64,000 nt of DNA from assembly GCA_963715785.1 (NCBI GenBank), contig OY970276.1, forward strand, positions 3,348,001 through 3,412,000. Reading direction: 5' to 3'. The DNA is from LD21 sp963715785 (GTDB lineage: Bacteria; Bacteroidota; Bacteroidia; Bacteroidales; VadinHA17). Under the pieces are notes generated by a model. The model did no database searches. It was given only the letters and a program-made list of their open reading frames with translations, and was not told where the DNA came from. Positions 1 to 8,335 of the stretch are shown here, piece after piece; within the stretch, counting starts at the first letter, position 1, and every line of letters begins with the position of its first letter. Position numbers and translations under genes: made by a program.

Positions 1-476
1 AGCATCATTACCCATTTGCCTTTTACATCGACACCATCATAGTCATTCCATTTCAGACTGTCAGTATTGATATTGAATCCATAACCCGTGAAAACAACCT
101 CCGATTCCAGGCCGGTATTCGAGCTGAAAGAAAATGGCATAAAGTCTTTATCAATTTTATACTCTGTTCCATTAACTGACAAAGAGTTAGATTTACCGGC
201 TACGACTCTTTTTGTTACTTTATACCTCTGAAAACCATCACCTGACAGCGGTTTCAATCCGTATGATGTCAGCTTATCCTTAATATAGACGGCCGCCATG
301 CTATCACCCGGAGATCCGGTAAGTCTTCCTACAAGTGCATCAGAGGAAAGATATTTTATATGTCCCTGAAGTTCCTTGACAGTGACCTGACTATTTCCGT
401 TGCATGAAAAGATTAAAAATGTAAACAGGATCGGAAATGTCCTGATGATATTTCTCAATGGCATATATTTTTTCAT
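1..476 (-). CDS. M28-family peptidase-like lipoprotein, N-terminal part (cut by window edge)
   Basis: The gene starts with ATG at 476-474 and reads leftward off the window, so only about 158 codons are present. It opens MKKYMPLRNII, followed by a hydrophobic stretch and a lipobox-like FLIFSC, which suggests an outer-membrane or periplasmic lipoprotein. The next part (HIKYLSSDALVGRLTGSPGD, then a Y-I-K-D-K-L helix and a PA-like segment with VVFTGYGFN) matches the N-terminal region of secreted M28 zinc aminopeptidases with an inserted PA domain, as far as I recognise the family. The zinc ligands lie outside the window and cannot be checked. Its start is 12 bases left of the rocD stop codon on the same strand, so the two may be cotranscribed with rocD first. 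Confidence 0.7.
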   Translation of the reverse strand, partial: MKKYMPLRNIIRTFPILFTFLIFSCNGNSQVTVKELQGHIKYLSSDALVGRLTGSPGDSMAAVYIKDKLTSYGLKPLSGDGFQRYKVTKRVVAGKSNSLSVNGTEYKIDKDFMPFSFSSNTGLESEVVFTGYGFNINTDSLKWNDYDGVDVKGKWVMM

Positions 477-488
477 TATCCGGAATTT

Positions 489-1700
489 TTATTCAAAGAG
501 TCTGAATGCTTCCTTAATAAGTCCGATTGCTTCCATTAATTGCTTTTCGGTGATAATAAGCGGGGGAGCGAATCGTATAATATGATTATGAGTGGGTTTC
601 GCAATGAGACCTTTATCTTTCATAGCCAGACAAACATCCCAGGCTTCTTTTCCATTTTTTGGACTAATTACAACCGCGTTCAGGAGACCTTTTCCACGCA
701 CGAGTTCAACCATATCTGATTTTATTCCGGAGAATTCTTTGCGGAATATCTTTCCAAGCCGTTCAGCGTTTTCAGCCAGCTTCTCATTTTTCACAACTTC
801 CAAAGCTGCAATAGCGACTTTGGCTGCAAGCGGGTTGCCCCCGAAAGTGGAACCATGTTCTCCGGGCTTTATTGTAAGCATTATCTCATCATCAGCAAGC
901 ACTGCCGACACAGGAAGTACTCCACCCGATAAAGCTTTTCCAAGGATCAGAATATCGGGACGAACACCTTCATGATCGCAGGCAAGCAATTTCCCTGTAC
1001 GGGCAATTCCGGTCTGTACTTCGTCAGCAATGAACAGAACGTTTTTTGACTTACATAATTCATATGACTTTTTCAGGTAGCCTTCATCAGGTACAAAAAC
1101 TCCAGCCTCGCCCTGTATAGGTTCAACGAGAAAACCTGCCACATCCGGATCTTTCAGGGCATTCTCAAGGGCTTTAAGGTCATTATAAGGAATTATAATA
1201 AACCCGGGAGTAAAGGGTCCGTAATCATTTCTGGCATCAGGATCGGTCGACATCGAAACTATTGAAATAGTACGGCCGTGAAAATTGCCCTCGCATGCGA
1301 TTATCTTAGCATTGTCAGGTTTAATTCCTTTTTTCTTATATGCCCATTTACGACAGAGCTTAAGGGCTGTTTCATCAGCTTCGGCGCCTGAATTCATGGG
1401 AAGCACCTTATCATATTTGAAATATTTTGTAACGTATTCCTCATATTCTCCAAGTACAGAATTATAGAATGCCCTTGAGGTCAGGGTTAGCCTGGATGCC
1501 TGATCTGTGAGAGCCTTAATAATTTTTGGATGACAATGACCCTGATTCACAGCTGAATAGGCGGAAAGAAAATCGAAGTATCTTTTACCGTCTACATCCC
1601 ATACAAATGGTCCTTCTCCTCTTTCGAGTACTACCGGCAGCGGATGATAATTGTGCGCGCCGAATTTGTCTTCCCGGTTAATATAATCCTGAGTATTCAT
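489..1700 (-). CDS. rocD: Ornithine--oxo-acid aminotransferase (RocD)
   Basis: A 403-residue class-III PLP aminotransferase that interconverts ornithine plus 2-oxoglutarate with glutamate semialdehyde plus glutamate, in cytoplasmic arginine/proline metabolism. The N-terminal phrase YHPLPVVLERGEG and VNQGHCHPKI (residues about 51-60) are typical of ornithine aminotransferases. The PLP-binding Asp is D226 in IADEVQTG, and the Schiff-base lysine is K255 in ILGKALSGG. Length is normal for the family. The start ATG at 1700 has no strong Shine-Dalgarno, as is common in Bacteroidota. Acetylornithine aminotransferase is the main alternative; the sequence pattern and absence of arg neighbours favour RocD. 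Confidence 0.93.
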   Translation of the reverse strand: MNTQDYINREDKFGAHNYHPLPVVLERGEGPFVWDVDGKRYFDFLSAYSAVNQGHCHPKIIKALTDQASRLTLTSRAFYNSVLGEYEEYVTKYFKYDKVLPMNSGAEADETALKLCRKWAYKKKGIKPDNAKIIACEGNFHGRTISIVSMSTDPDARNDYGPFTPGFIIIPYNDLKALENALKDPDVAGFLVEPIQGEAGVFVPDEGYLKKSYELCKSKNVLFIADEVQTGIARTGKLLACDHEGVRPDILILGKALSGGVLPVSAVLADDEIMLTIKPGEHGSTFGGNPLAAKVAIAALEVVKNEKLAENAERLGKIFRKEFSGIKSDMVELVRGKGLLNAVVISPKNGKEAWDVCLAMKDKGLIAKPTHNHIIRFAPPLIITEKQLMEAIGLIKEAFRLFE

Positions 1701-1798
1701 ATTGTTGGTTATTAGATAGATAATAAATTATTAAATGTGCATACAATCTTACAAAAGCTTTTTTATATTTCAAAATGCGCAAGTGGCCAGTCTCCCGG

Positions 1799-2488
1799 TC
1801 ATCCTTTATCTCTGTCATCATAAAGATCAGGTCTCAGGCGTATAGTCCTTTCCTCTGACTGTTCATGCCTCCAGGCGTCAATCTTTGCTGCATGACCGGA
1901 AAGAAGAATATCAGGAACTTTCCAGCCATTGAATTCCGCAGGGCGAGTATAGACAGGTGGTGCAAGAAGATCATCCTGAAATGAGTCAGATAATGCAGAC
2001 TGTTCATCAGACAATGCCCCGGGGATAAGCCTTACAATCGCATCAGAAATGATAGCGGCAGGCAACTCACCTCCTGACAGAACGTAATCACCAACTGATA
2101 TCTCTCTGGAAATAAGGTAGTCACGAATTCTTTGGTCCACTCCTTTATAATGCCCTGCAAGGATAATTATATTCTCCTTCATTGAGAGCTGATTGGCTAG
2201 CCTCTGATCGAATCTTTCACCATCGGGCGATGTGTAGATTATCTCATCATATTCTCTTTCTGACTTCAACTTCTCAATAGCCTTAAAGACAGGCTCGATC
2301 ATCATTACCATACCGGCGCCTCCTCCAAATGCATAGTCATCGACGGTCTTATATTTATCATTAGTGAAATCGCGTAGATTAATGATATTTATTTCTACCA
2401 GCTTTTTATCCCTGGCTCTTTTAACAATTGAGTGGTTAAATGGACTTTCCAGCAACTCCGGTTGTACGGTAAGGATATCGATTCTCAT
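1799..2488 (-). CDS. trmD: tRNA (guanine37-N1)-methyltransferase TrmD
   Basis: A 229-residue SPOUT methyltransferase that makes m1G37 in tRNAs reading CNN codons, preventing +1 frameshifting. Visible family landmarks are GGGAGM (55-60), AGHYKGVDQR (111-120) and the knot segment SVGDYVLSGGELPA (131-144), followed by a DSF-rich linker and a C-terminal helical domain (HAAKIDAWRHEQS). Full length. It usually sits with rpsP/rimM/rplS in other phyla, but here it stands alone between rocD and the divergent Cys-cluster gene. Confidence 0.97.
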   Translation of the reverse strand: MRIDILTVQPELLESPFNHSIVKRARDKKLVEINIINLRDFTNDKYKTVDDYAFGGGAGMVMMIEPVFKAIEKLKSEREYDEIIYTSPDGERFDQRLANQLSMKENIIILAGHYKGVDQRIRDYLISREISVGDYVLSGGELPAAIISDAIVRLIPGALSDEQSALSDSFQDDLLAPPVYTRPAEFNGWKVPDILLSGHAAKIDAWRHEQSEERTIRLRPDLYDDRDKG

Positions 2489-2676
2489 TTAATACATTTT
2501 TTGTAAAAATAAGAATAAATTGCCTCTGAACTTCATTTCCTCTGTGCTACTTAGCGTTTCCTTTGTTTTCCTTTGTGGCAAGAAAGAAATCAATTTAACA
2601 CAATGACATTGCTGTTCATAAAGGCTCATGAAGGTAAATGGATGAATTGAATCAGGCATCACTGTGTAGTTTTTGA

Positions 2677-2684
2677 TATATTTG
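2677..2684 (+). promoter_or_regulatory. TAnnTTTG -7 element for the YkgJ-like gene
   Basis: TATATTTG is a perfect match to the Bacteroidota -7 consensus. It ends only four bases before the ATG at 2689, so the transcript would start at or next to the start codon (leaderless). No TTG lies 18-21 bases upstream, so the -33 element is not evident. Confidence 0.5.
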
Positions 2685-2688
2685 CGAC

Positions 2689-2958
2689 ATGAAATGCAGG
2701 GAAAATTGCGGAGCTTGCTGTATAGCATTATCAATATCATCTCCAATGCCTGGTATGCCTGAAGGCAAGCCGGCAGGAGTGAGGTGCATCCATCTTATGG
2801 ATGATTACAGATGTGCTATCTATAATGATCCCGGATATCCAAAGGTATGTGCAGGGTTCAATGCTGAAAAGGATTTTTGCGGCAATGACAGGGAGGAAGC
2901 TATGAGGATTTTAGGCTCTCTATCGGATAGAAATCCATTAACCACAAATGGGCTCTAA
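2689..2958 (+). CDS. YkgJ-like cysteine-cluster protein
   Basis: A small 89-residue protein with eight cysteines (C3, C7, C10, C11, C33, C42, C54, C64) in the CxxxCxxCC ... C ... C ... C arrangement of the YkgJ/UPF0153 putative zinc- or iron-chelating family. The molecular role of this family is not established. The short form with CIHL, YRCAIY and YPKVCAGF phrases is seen in Bacteroidota. A -7 promoter element lies immediately upstream. The gene faces away from trmD, and a low-complexity intergenic repeat follows it. No overlapping reading frame is supported. Confidence 0.85.
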   Translation: MKCRENCGACCIALSISSPMPGMPEGKPAGVRCIHLMDDYRCAIYNDPGYPKVCAGFNAEKDFCGNDREEAMRILGSLSDRNPLTTNGL

Positions 2959-2990
2959 GGATTCACAAGGGATCACAAAGGTTTTTAACC
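2929..2990. repeat. Degenerate copy of the dispersed CCACAAA/CACAAAG repeat
   Basis: The stretch beginning AAATCCATTAACCACAAATG and ending CACAAAGGTTTTTAACC belongs to the same dispersed family as 4858-4890 and 60613-60729: AAATCCATTAACC followed by iterations of CACAAAG/CGCAAAG. It overlaps the last codons of the YkgJ-like gene. A related opposite-strand copy, rich in CTTTGT, lies at about 2535-2580. Function unknown; it resembles REP-like intergenic repeats. Confidence 0.5.
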
Positions 2991-3112
2991 TAATAGACTT
3001 GCTCCTGTAGTGATGATCTGAAGAACTAAAGACTTTCTTTGTGGGGAAACATTTTAAGTTTTTCCATCAACCTCATGTCTTAGGTTGATGGCCATGTAGT
3101 GGCCAGGGAGCA

Positions 3113-4801
3113 TTATTTTCCCGAAGCATATACAACTTTACCACCTGTAATTGTATAATCAACCTTTGTTTTCATAATCTCGTTTTCAGGAATTGTCAGC
3201 AGGTCTTTATCAACAATTACTATATCGGCCAGGAAACCCGTTTTGATCTTACCTTTGCGGTTTTCCATAAACTGTGCATAGGCTGATCCGAGAGTATAAT
3301 ATTTTATAGCGTCCTCCATGCTTATCTTCTGTTCGGGATGCCATCCGTTACCAGCTTCACCAAGCCTGTCTTTTCGTGTCACTGCAGCATAAAGCCCTTC
3401 CATAGGATTCAAAGGCTCAACCTGGTAATCTGTTCCGAAGGCCAGCATTGCTCCGGCGTCTGCCAGACTTTTCCAGGCATAGGCGCCTTTAGCTCTTTCA
3501 GCGCCAATCCGTTTTTCGCAGAATTTTTTATCCGATATGCAATGAGTGGGTTGCATGGAGGCGATAACTCCCAGACCGGCGAAGCGTGGAATGTCTGAAA
3601 AACGGAGGTTCTGGGCATGTTCAACCCTGTGACGGCTGTCGCGTTTTCCATTTACAGCAGCAGCTTTTTCATATGCGTTTAATACCCAGTTATTGGCTTT
3701 ATCTCCAATTGCATGAATACCAATCTGGAAACCTAATTTATCCGCAACGATTACCATCTTCTCCATCGTATCATATGGCATCATTGCCAGACCTGAAGTT
3801 GAGGGATTATCCGTAAAGGGTTCGAACATCAGCGCAGTGCCTGATCCAATCGTTCCATCCATAAATGCTTTCAGGTATCCGAATCTAATCCAGTTGGACT
3901 CAGAGGGATAGCTTTTTTTTAGCTTGATAAAACTGTTAAGTTGTACAGTATCCGCGGTAAGGAATTGCCCGATATCTACCCGGCATGTCAGCTCACCATC
4001 GTCCTGTAGTTTCTTATATGCGTCGAAATCGGCTGATCCCGGAATCTGCACACTGGTTACTCCGTATTCCCTTGCTTCCTGCATTGCCATAAGATAGCCT
4101 TTCAACATTCTGGCCTTTTCTTCCGCAGCAGTTCTGACAGGCTTAATTTCTCCGGTTTTAATCAGCTTCTCGGCATTTTCCTTTAAAATTCCCGTTGGTT
4201 CGCCGGTTACAGGATCTTTCTCAATCACTCCGCCGAAAGGGTTTGGAGTATCTTTCGTTATTCCTGATGCTTTCAGAACCAGGGAGTTTACCAGCACAGA
4301 GTGGCCATCGGCCCTGCTGAGCACCACCGGATTATCGGGTGATACTTTATCTATGAGTTCTTTAGTTGGCCATTTTTTGTCGGTGAACATCTCATGCTCC
4401 CAGTGGCCACCGCTTATCAGTTCACCAGGCCTGGACTTTTCCACCTGGGCTTTAACTCTGCTGGTTATTACTGAAGGATCTGTCGTATAACGCAGCTCAA
4501 TATAATCGGGATCAAGAGGACCAAAATGAACATGAGCATCATTAAATCCAGGGATTACCAGTCTTCCTCCGGCATCGATGACTTTTGTGCAGCACTTTTC
4601 TATCAATAATGATATTTCAGATGTAGAACCGACTGCTATTATTTTTTCTCCCTTTATGGCGACAGCCTGGGCTATTGGATTATCATTGTCTATAGTCAGA
4701 ATTTTTCCGTTTATTATAACGAGGTCGGCTTTTTCCATTTGTCCATATGAACCTGCTGTTATCATGATAAATACTGATAATGAGATGATTAGTTTTTTCA
4801 T
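3113..4801 (-). CDS. Secreted amidohydrolase, YtcJ-like (Amidohydro_3)
   Basis: A metal-dependent hydrolase of the amidohydrolase superfamily, YtcJ-like branch; the substrate is unknown. I take the start at ATG 4801 (MKKLIISLSVFIMITAGSYG) because this gives a clean signal peptide; an in-frame start nine codons upstream would bury it. After the signal come the N-terminal beta-sandwich strand (ADLVIINGKILTIDN), the metal-binding HxH in GFNDAHVHFG, a mid-chain GHWEHEMF segment, the EHAQN segment and the late catalytic-Asp region FGTDYQVEPLNP. The C-terminus returns to the sandwich (GFLADIVIVDKDLL). About 562 residues, normal for the family. Probably periplasmic. It stands as a single gene. Confidence 0.88.
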   Translation of the reverse strand: MKKLIISLSVFIMITAGSYGQMEKADLVIINGKILTIDNDNPIAQAVAIKGEKIIAVGSTSEISLLIEKCCTKVIDAGGRLVIPGFNDAHVHFGPLDPDYIELRYTTDPSVITSRVKAQVEKSRPGELISGGHWEHEMFTDKKWPTKELIDKVSPDNPVVLSRADGHSVLVNSLVLKASGITKDTPNPFGGVIEKDPVTGEPTGILKENAEKLIKTGEIKPVRTAAEEKARMLKGYLMAMQEAREYGVTSVQIPGSADFDAYKKLQDDGELTCRVDIGQFLTADTVQLNSFIKLKKSYPSESNWIRFGYLKAFMDGTIGSGTALMFEPFTDNPSTSGLAMMPYDTMEKMVIVADKLGFQIGIHAIGDKANNWVLNAYEKAAAVNGKRDSRHRVEHAQNLRFSDIPRFAGLGVIASMQPTHCISDKKFCEKRIGAERAKGAYAWKSLADAGAMLAFGTDYQVEPLNPMEGLYAAVTRKDRLGEAGNGWHPEQKISMEDAIKYYTLGSAYAQFMENRKGKIKTGFLADIVIVDKDLLTIPENEIMKTKVDYTITGGKVVYASGK

Positions 4802-4857
4802 TAGTCTATTATTCCGTTTTTGAAACAACTAATAAAGATAAGATGGAAATCCGGAAT

Positions 4858-4890
4858 ACGAAATCCATTAACCGCAAAGAGCGCAAAGAT
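4858..4890. repeat. Copy of the dispersed CCGCAAAG repeat
   Basis: The sequence AAATCCATTAACCGCAAAGA followed by GCGCAAAGATTTAAGAACC matches one arm of the long inverted repeat at 60613-60729. It is followed by short tandem CCTCATRCCTCACA units (about 4899-4926). It lies between the divergent amidohydrolase and dapB genes. Confidence 0.55.
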
Positions 4891-5016
4891 TTAAGAACCT
4901 CATGCCTCACACCTCATACCTCACACCAAATTTTAACTTCTCTTTAAGAATTTTGTTGATTATTAATAGTGCAGGATGTTACAAAACGGGTAATTTCGCT
5001 AAAAAAACGATTGCAG

Positions 5017-5733
5017 ATGAATATTGCATTAATAGGGTATGGAAGAATGGGTCATGAAATTGAATCTGTTGCCATAGCACGCGGCCACTCTGTTAAACTC
5101 ATTATAGATAAGGATAATGGAGATGATCTGACCGGGGAAAATCTTAAGGGTATCGATGTGGCGATTGAGTTTTCATTACCCGATGCTGCATTCAATAATA
5201 TTAAAAAGTGCCTCGATGAGCACATTCCTGTTGTTTCAGGTACCACTGGCTGGCTTGAAAGATATAATGAGGCAGTTGATCTATGCAATAAAAAAAACAC
5301 CGCCTTTATACACTCTTCAAATTATAGTATAGGTGTGAACCTGCTTTTCAGGCTGAACTCTGAATTGGCTGATCATATGGCACGTTATACAGACTATCAT
5401 GTGTCCATTGAGGAGATCCATCATGTAAAAAAGCTGGATGCACCAAGCGGAACTGCTATCAAACTTGCTGAATCAATAATTGAAAAGCATCAGGGGTATA
5501 CAGAATGGTGCCTTGACACAAAGAAAGCAGATTCATGCATACCTGTTCATTCCGTTCGTGAGGGTGATGTACCCGGAACCCATATAGTTTCGTGGGATTC
5601 AGATATTGATAATATAAGTCTGAAACATGTTGCGAAGAACAGAAAAGGCCTGGCACTTGGTGCAGTAGTGGCGGCTGAGTTTATCCATTCCAGAAAGGGA
5701 GTGTTCACTATGAATGATGTAATGGGATTCTGA
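5017..5733 (+). CDS. dapB: 4-hydroxy-tetrahydrodipicolinate reductase (DapB)
   Basis: Catalyses the NAD(P)H-dependent reduction step of the diaminopimelate/lysine pathway. I use the ATG at 5017 (MNIALIGYGRMG) because the nucleotide-binding GYGRMG must lie at the extreme N-terminus; an upstream in-frame ATG at 4969 adds 16 unlikely residues. The active-site signature EEIHHVKKLDAPSGTA is at 132-147, with H135 and K139 in the positions of the known catalytic His and Lys. 238 residues, on the short side but usual for Bacteroidota. It is followed 42 bases later by lepB in the same direction, a common pairing in this phylum. Confidence 0.96.
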   Translation: MNIALIGYGRMGHEIESVAIARGHSVKLIIDKDNGDDLTGENLKGIDVAIEFSLPDAAFNNIKKCLDEHIPVVSGTTGWLERYNEAVDLCNKKNTAFIHSSNYSIGVNLLFRLNSELADHMARYTDYHVSIEEIHHVKKLDAPSGTAIKLAESIIEKHQGYTEWCLDTKKADSCIPVHSVREGDVPGTHIVSWDSDIDNISLKHVAKNRKGLALGAVVAAEFIHSRKGVFTMNDVMGF

Positions 5734-5775
5734 TAATTATTTCTATTTTTACCGGCTCTATAAAAATATCTTATT

Positions 5776-7158
5776 ATGAATGAACTTTTTACTAAGAAAA
5801 ATATAAAGTTTGCGATTGTTGCAATTCTTTATATTATTGTGGTCATCTGGATTGGTAATTTCTGGTTACTGATCGGTCTGGGTGTCATTTACGATCTATA
5901 TATCACCGAAAAAATCAACTGGACTTTCTGGAAAAAGCGCCACGAAAAGAACAGTGCGTTCATAGAATGGCTTGATGCCCTTATTTTCGCAGTGATAGCT
6001 GTTTCTCTCATAAACATATTCCTGTTTCAGAATTACAGAATTCCAACGCCGTCAATGGAAAAATCGTTGCTTGTGGGTGATCATTTGTTCGTCAGTAAGC
6101 TCGCCTATGGGCCAAGAATGCCAAACACTCCACTCGCCTTCCCTTTCACTCAGAATACGATGCCCCTCACCAATGGTAAATCATGGTCAAACCTCATAAC
6201 CTGGCCATATAAAAGACTTAAAGGCTTAGGTAAGGTCAGAAACAATGATCCGATAGTTTTTAACTTCCCGGCAGGTGATACGGTTGTTCTGGAGGAAACA
6301 ACCAACAGCTACTATGAGATCGTGAGAAGGAGAGCCAGGGAGCTGCAGGAGATGGAGGGAGAAACTTTAAAGAAACCCATGAACTACTATCTTCAGATGG
6401 CAAGAAAAGAAATATGGGATAAATACACGGTTATCTACAGACCTGTTGACAGAAGAGATAATTATGTCAAAAGATGTATTGGAATTCCGGGTGACACAGT
6501 AACAATAAAAACAGGAGTGCTGTATGTCAATGGTAAAATTGTCCCTGATAATGGTACTCAGCAAACAACCTATTCCGTAACGACAAATGGTACAAGTATC
6601 AATCCTCTGGCATTTGAAAGGCTTGATATTTCTAAATCTGATCAGTCAATGTTATCCGGTACGGTTTATCTGCTGCCACTGACCAAAGGAAATGCCGAAG
6701 CAATATCAAAGTTTACAAATGTTCTGGCTGTAACACCGGTATATTCAGCAAAAGGTGAGTACGCGCCGCATATCTTTCCATATAATCCGGTATATGCCTG
6801 GAATGAAGATAATTACGGGCCAATATGGATGCCGGTCAAGGGTTCAACAGTAAAAATTGACACGTCTAACCTTTGTTTGTATGAGCGTATAATTCAGGTA
6901 TATGAGCATAATAACCTTAAGGTAGAGGGAAGTACTATTTACATCAACAAAGTTCCTGCAACAAGCTATACCTTCAAGATGAATTACTACTGGATGATGG
7001 GAGATAACCGCCACAATTCGGCGGATTCGAGGTACTGGGGCTTTGTTCCGGAAGATCATATTGTTGGAAAACCCAAATTCATATGGTTATCTCTCGATAA
7101 GGAGGCAACCGGTCTCAGAAGAATCAGGTGGAACAGGATGTTCATGAAGGCGAAATAA
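5776..7158 (+). CDS. lepB: Signal peptidase I (LepB), large Bacteroidota form
   Basis: A membrane serine protease that removes signal peptides from exported proteins. Two membrane segments lie near the N-terminus (about 8-40 and 62-84). The Ser-Lys dyad is S93 in IPTPSMEKSLL and K232 in NYVKRCIGIPGD, and the C-terminal box YYWMMGDNRHNSADSR is intact. At 460 residues it is much longer than the roughly 320-residue E. coli enzyme. The extra length is a large insert between the two catalytic boxes and a second before the GDN box, typical of Bacteroidota LepB. It is cotranscribed with dapB and ends at a strong intrinsic terminator. Confidence 0.96.
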   Translation: MNELFTKKNIKFAIVAILYIIVVIWIGNFWLLIGLGVIYDLYITEKINWTFWKKRHEKNSAFIEWLDALIFAVIAVSLINIFLFQNYRIPTPSMEKSLLVGDHLFVSKLAYGPRMPNTPLAFPFTQNTMPLTNGKSWSNLITWPYKRLKGLGKVRNNDPIVFNFPAGDTVVLEETTNSYYEIVRRRARELQEMEGETLKKPMNYYLQMARKEIWDKYTVIYRPVDRRDNYVKRCIGIPGDTVTIKTGVLYVNGKIVPDNGTQQTTYSVTTNGTSINPLAFERLDISKSDQSMLSGTVYLLPLTKGNAEAISKFTNVLAVTPVYSAKGEYAPHIFPYNPVYAWNEDNYGPIWMPVKGSTVKIDTSNLCLYERIIQVYEHNNLKVEGSTIYINKVPATSYTFKMNYYWMMGDNRHNSADSRYWGFVPEDHIVGKPKFIWLSLDKEATGLRRIRWNRMFMKAK

Positions 7159-7182
7159 TTGTATAAACGCTCACCTAAAAAT

Positions 7183-7216
7183 AAGAGGGTGTCTCAAAAG
7201 GACACCTTCTTTTTTA
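7183..7216 (+). terminator. Rho-independent terminator after dapB-lepB
   Basis: Arms AAGAGGGTGTC (7183-7193) and GACACCTTCTT (7201-7211) form an 11-bp stem with one G-U pair and a 7-base loop, followed by a T-rich run. It lies 25 bases after the lepB stop. Confidence 0.85.
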
Positions 7217-7610
7217 TTTTCATTTGACTATGTCGAGCTCGCCCTTCCAGGGCTTCGGTTCTTTTTGTTCGTCCAAAAAGAACCGAGCATAATAGGTAAT
7301 AAGTTATAAAACAAATTAAGCCATGCGAGCTCGCCGAAGGCAAACGAAACAAAGAAAAAGGGCGCCGGAACCGAGCCGCAGGCGAGCTCGGCGAAGCCAA
7401 ATGATAACTTCAGCCTTTTTTGGCAAAATGCCTTAGGCGTCACGCTCCCAAAAAAGGCTGAAGTTCGCGCCATTTCCGGTTTGCCACCGCACGTTTCCAC
7501 TCGAAACTACTGTTAATAATTGATGTAAAGTGTTGAAAAGAGAAATCCAACCAAAATCTCCCTAAAAACATACAGTAGTAAAGATTATCAGAATAACTCA
7601 AATAAAAAAA
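7217..7610. repeat. Gene-free, GC-rich palindromic intergenic region
   Basis: No convincing gene is present. Two perfect inverted repeats stand out. The first is CGGTTCTTTTTG (7256-7267) against 7274-7285, with a 6-base loop. The second is AACTTCAGCCTTTTTTGG (7406-7423) against 7448-7465, 18 bp with a 24-base loop. Between them are several GAGCTCG-centred palindromes (about 7233, 7325 and 7383). Composition is visibly richer in GC than the flanks, and the block is bracketed by two terminator hairpins that both contain TGTCTCA. This looks like a non-autonomous repeat element rather than a regulatory leader. Confidence 0.5.
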
Positions 7611-7640
7611 GCTGTCTCAATTATGTTATGAGACAGCCTC
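7606..7640 (-). terminator. Terminator of the thrS-infC-rpmI-rplT operon
   Basis: GCTGTCTCA (7611-7619) and TGAGACAGC (7629-7637) form a perfect 9-bp stem. Read on the minus strand it is followed by seven T residues, and it lies 29 bases past the rplT stop. An A-run on one side and a T-run on the other make it potentially bidirectional. Confidence 0.85.
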
Positions 7641-7665
7641 CTTTTTTTTATCATAAGATTATTTC

Positions 7666-8010
7666 CTATTTTACCTTCTCTACGATAGCCTTAAAAGCTT
7701 CAGGATGGTTCATTGCCAGGTCGGCAAGTGTCTTCCTGTTTAATGTGATTCCATGTTTGTCAAGCTTGCCTATGAATACGGAATAGCTCATATCGTACTG
7801 ACGTACCCCCGCATTAATTCTTTGAATCCAGAGAGCTCTGAACAAGCCTTTCTTTTTCTTCCTGTCGCGATAGGCATACCCCATACCTTTGTCGAGGGTA
7901 TTCTTTGCAACTGTTATTACGTTTCTTCTTGATCCGAAGTTTCCTTTTGTCTGCTTAAGAACCTTTTTTCTTCTGGCCCTTGATGCAACTGAATTTACTG
8001 ATCTTGGCAT
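7666..8010 (-). CDS. rplT: 50S ribosomal protein L20
   Basis: A 114-residue primary rRNA-binding protein needed early in large-subunit assembly. It begins MPRSVNSVASRARRKKVLK and contains the GFGSRR-type segment (KGNFGSRRNVITVAKN) and RIWIQRINAG-like phrase (LWIQRINAGVRQ) that define L20. It is the last gene of the thrS-infC-rpmI-rplT operon, 100 bases after rpmI. L20 is a translational autoregulator of this operon in other bacteria; no pseudoknot was evaluated here. Confidence 0.97.
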   Translation of the reverse strand: MPRSVNSVASRARRKKVLKQTKGNFGSRRNVITVAKNTLDKGMGYAYRDRKKKKGLFRALWIQRINAGVRQYDMSYSVFIGKLDKHGITLNRKTLADLAMNHPEAFKAIVEKVK

Positions 8011-8110
8011 AACTCATTTTTTTTGAATGTCAGCGGTTCGCCAGCTGGCAAACTCTTAAAGCTGATCAATCTGTTAGTACTATAATTAATTTGATCAAAG
8101 CGTCCGACAA

Positions 8111-8308
8111 TTATTTCATTGCCAGCAACAGTTTAACATTTTTCAGATCGGTTTTATGAACCTCTCCTGCATAGGTAAGATTTCTCTTACGTTTGGTTGA
8201 TTTTTTTGTCAGAATGTGGCTTTTAAATGCATGCTTCCGCTTGATCTTTCCTGTTCCGGTCAATGAAAATCTTTTCTTTGCACCCGGATTCGTCTTCATT
8301 TTTGGCAT
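8111..8308 (-). CDS. rpmI: 50S ribosomal protein L35
   Basis: A 65-residue basic protein. The opening MPKMKTNPGAKKRFSLTGTG and the central KRKHAFKSHILTKKS are diagnostic for L35. It sits in conserved order between infC (27 bases upstream) and rplT. Confidence 0.97.
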   Translation of the reverse strand: MPKMKTNPGAKKRFSLTGTGKIKRKHAFKSHILTKKSTKRKRNLTYAGEVHKTDLKNVKLLLAMK

Positions 8309-8335
8309 TTCTCTCGTTCAAATATATTTAAAAAA

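Noticed and set aside
2489..2746. 85-codon minus-strand frame upstream of trmD
   Set aside because: Overlaps the start of the well-supported Cys-cluster gene and a CTTTGT repeat; no signal, motif or family resemblance.
7194..7500. Two minus-strand reading frames of 68 and 90 codons
   Set aside because: They lie across palindromic GC-rich repeats, have low-complexity Ser/Phe/Pro composition and overlap a terminator.
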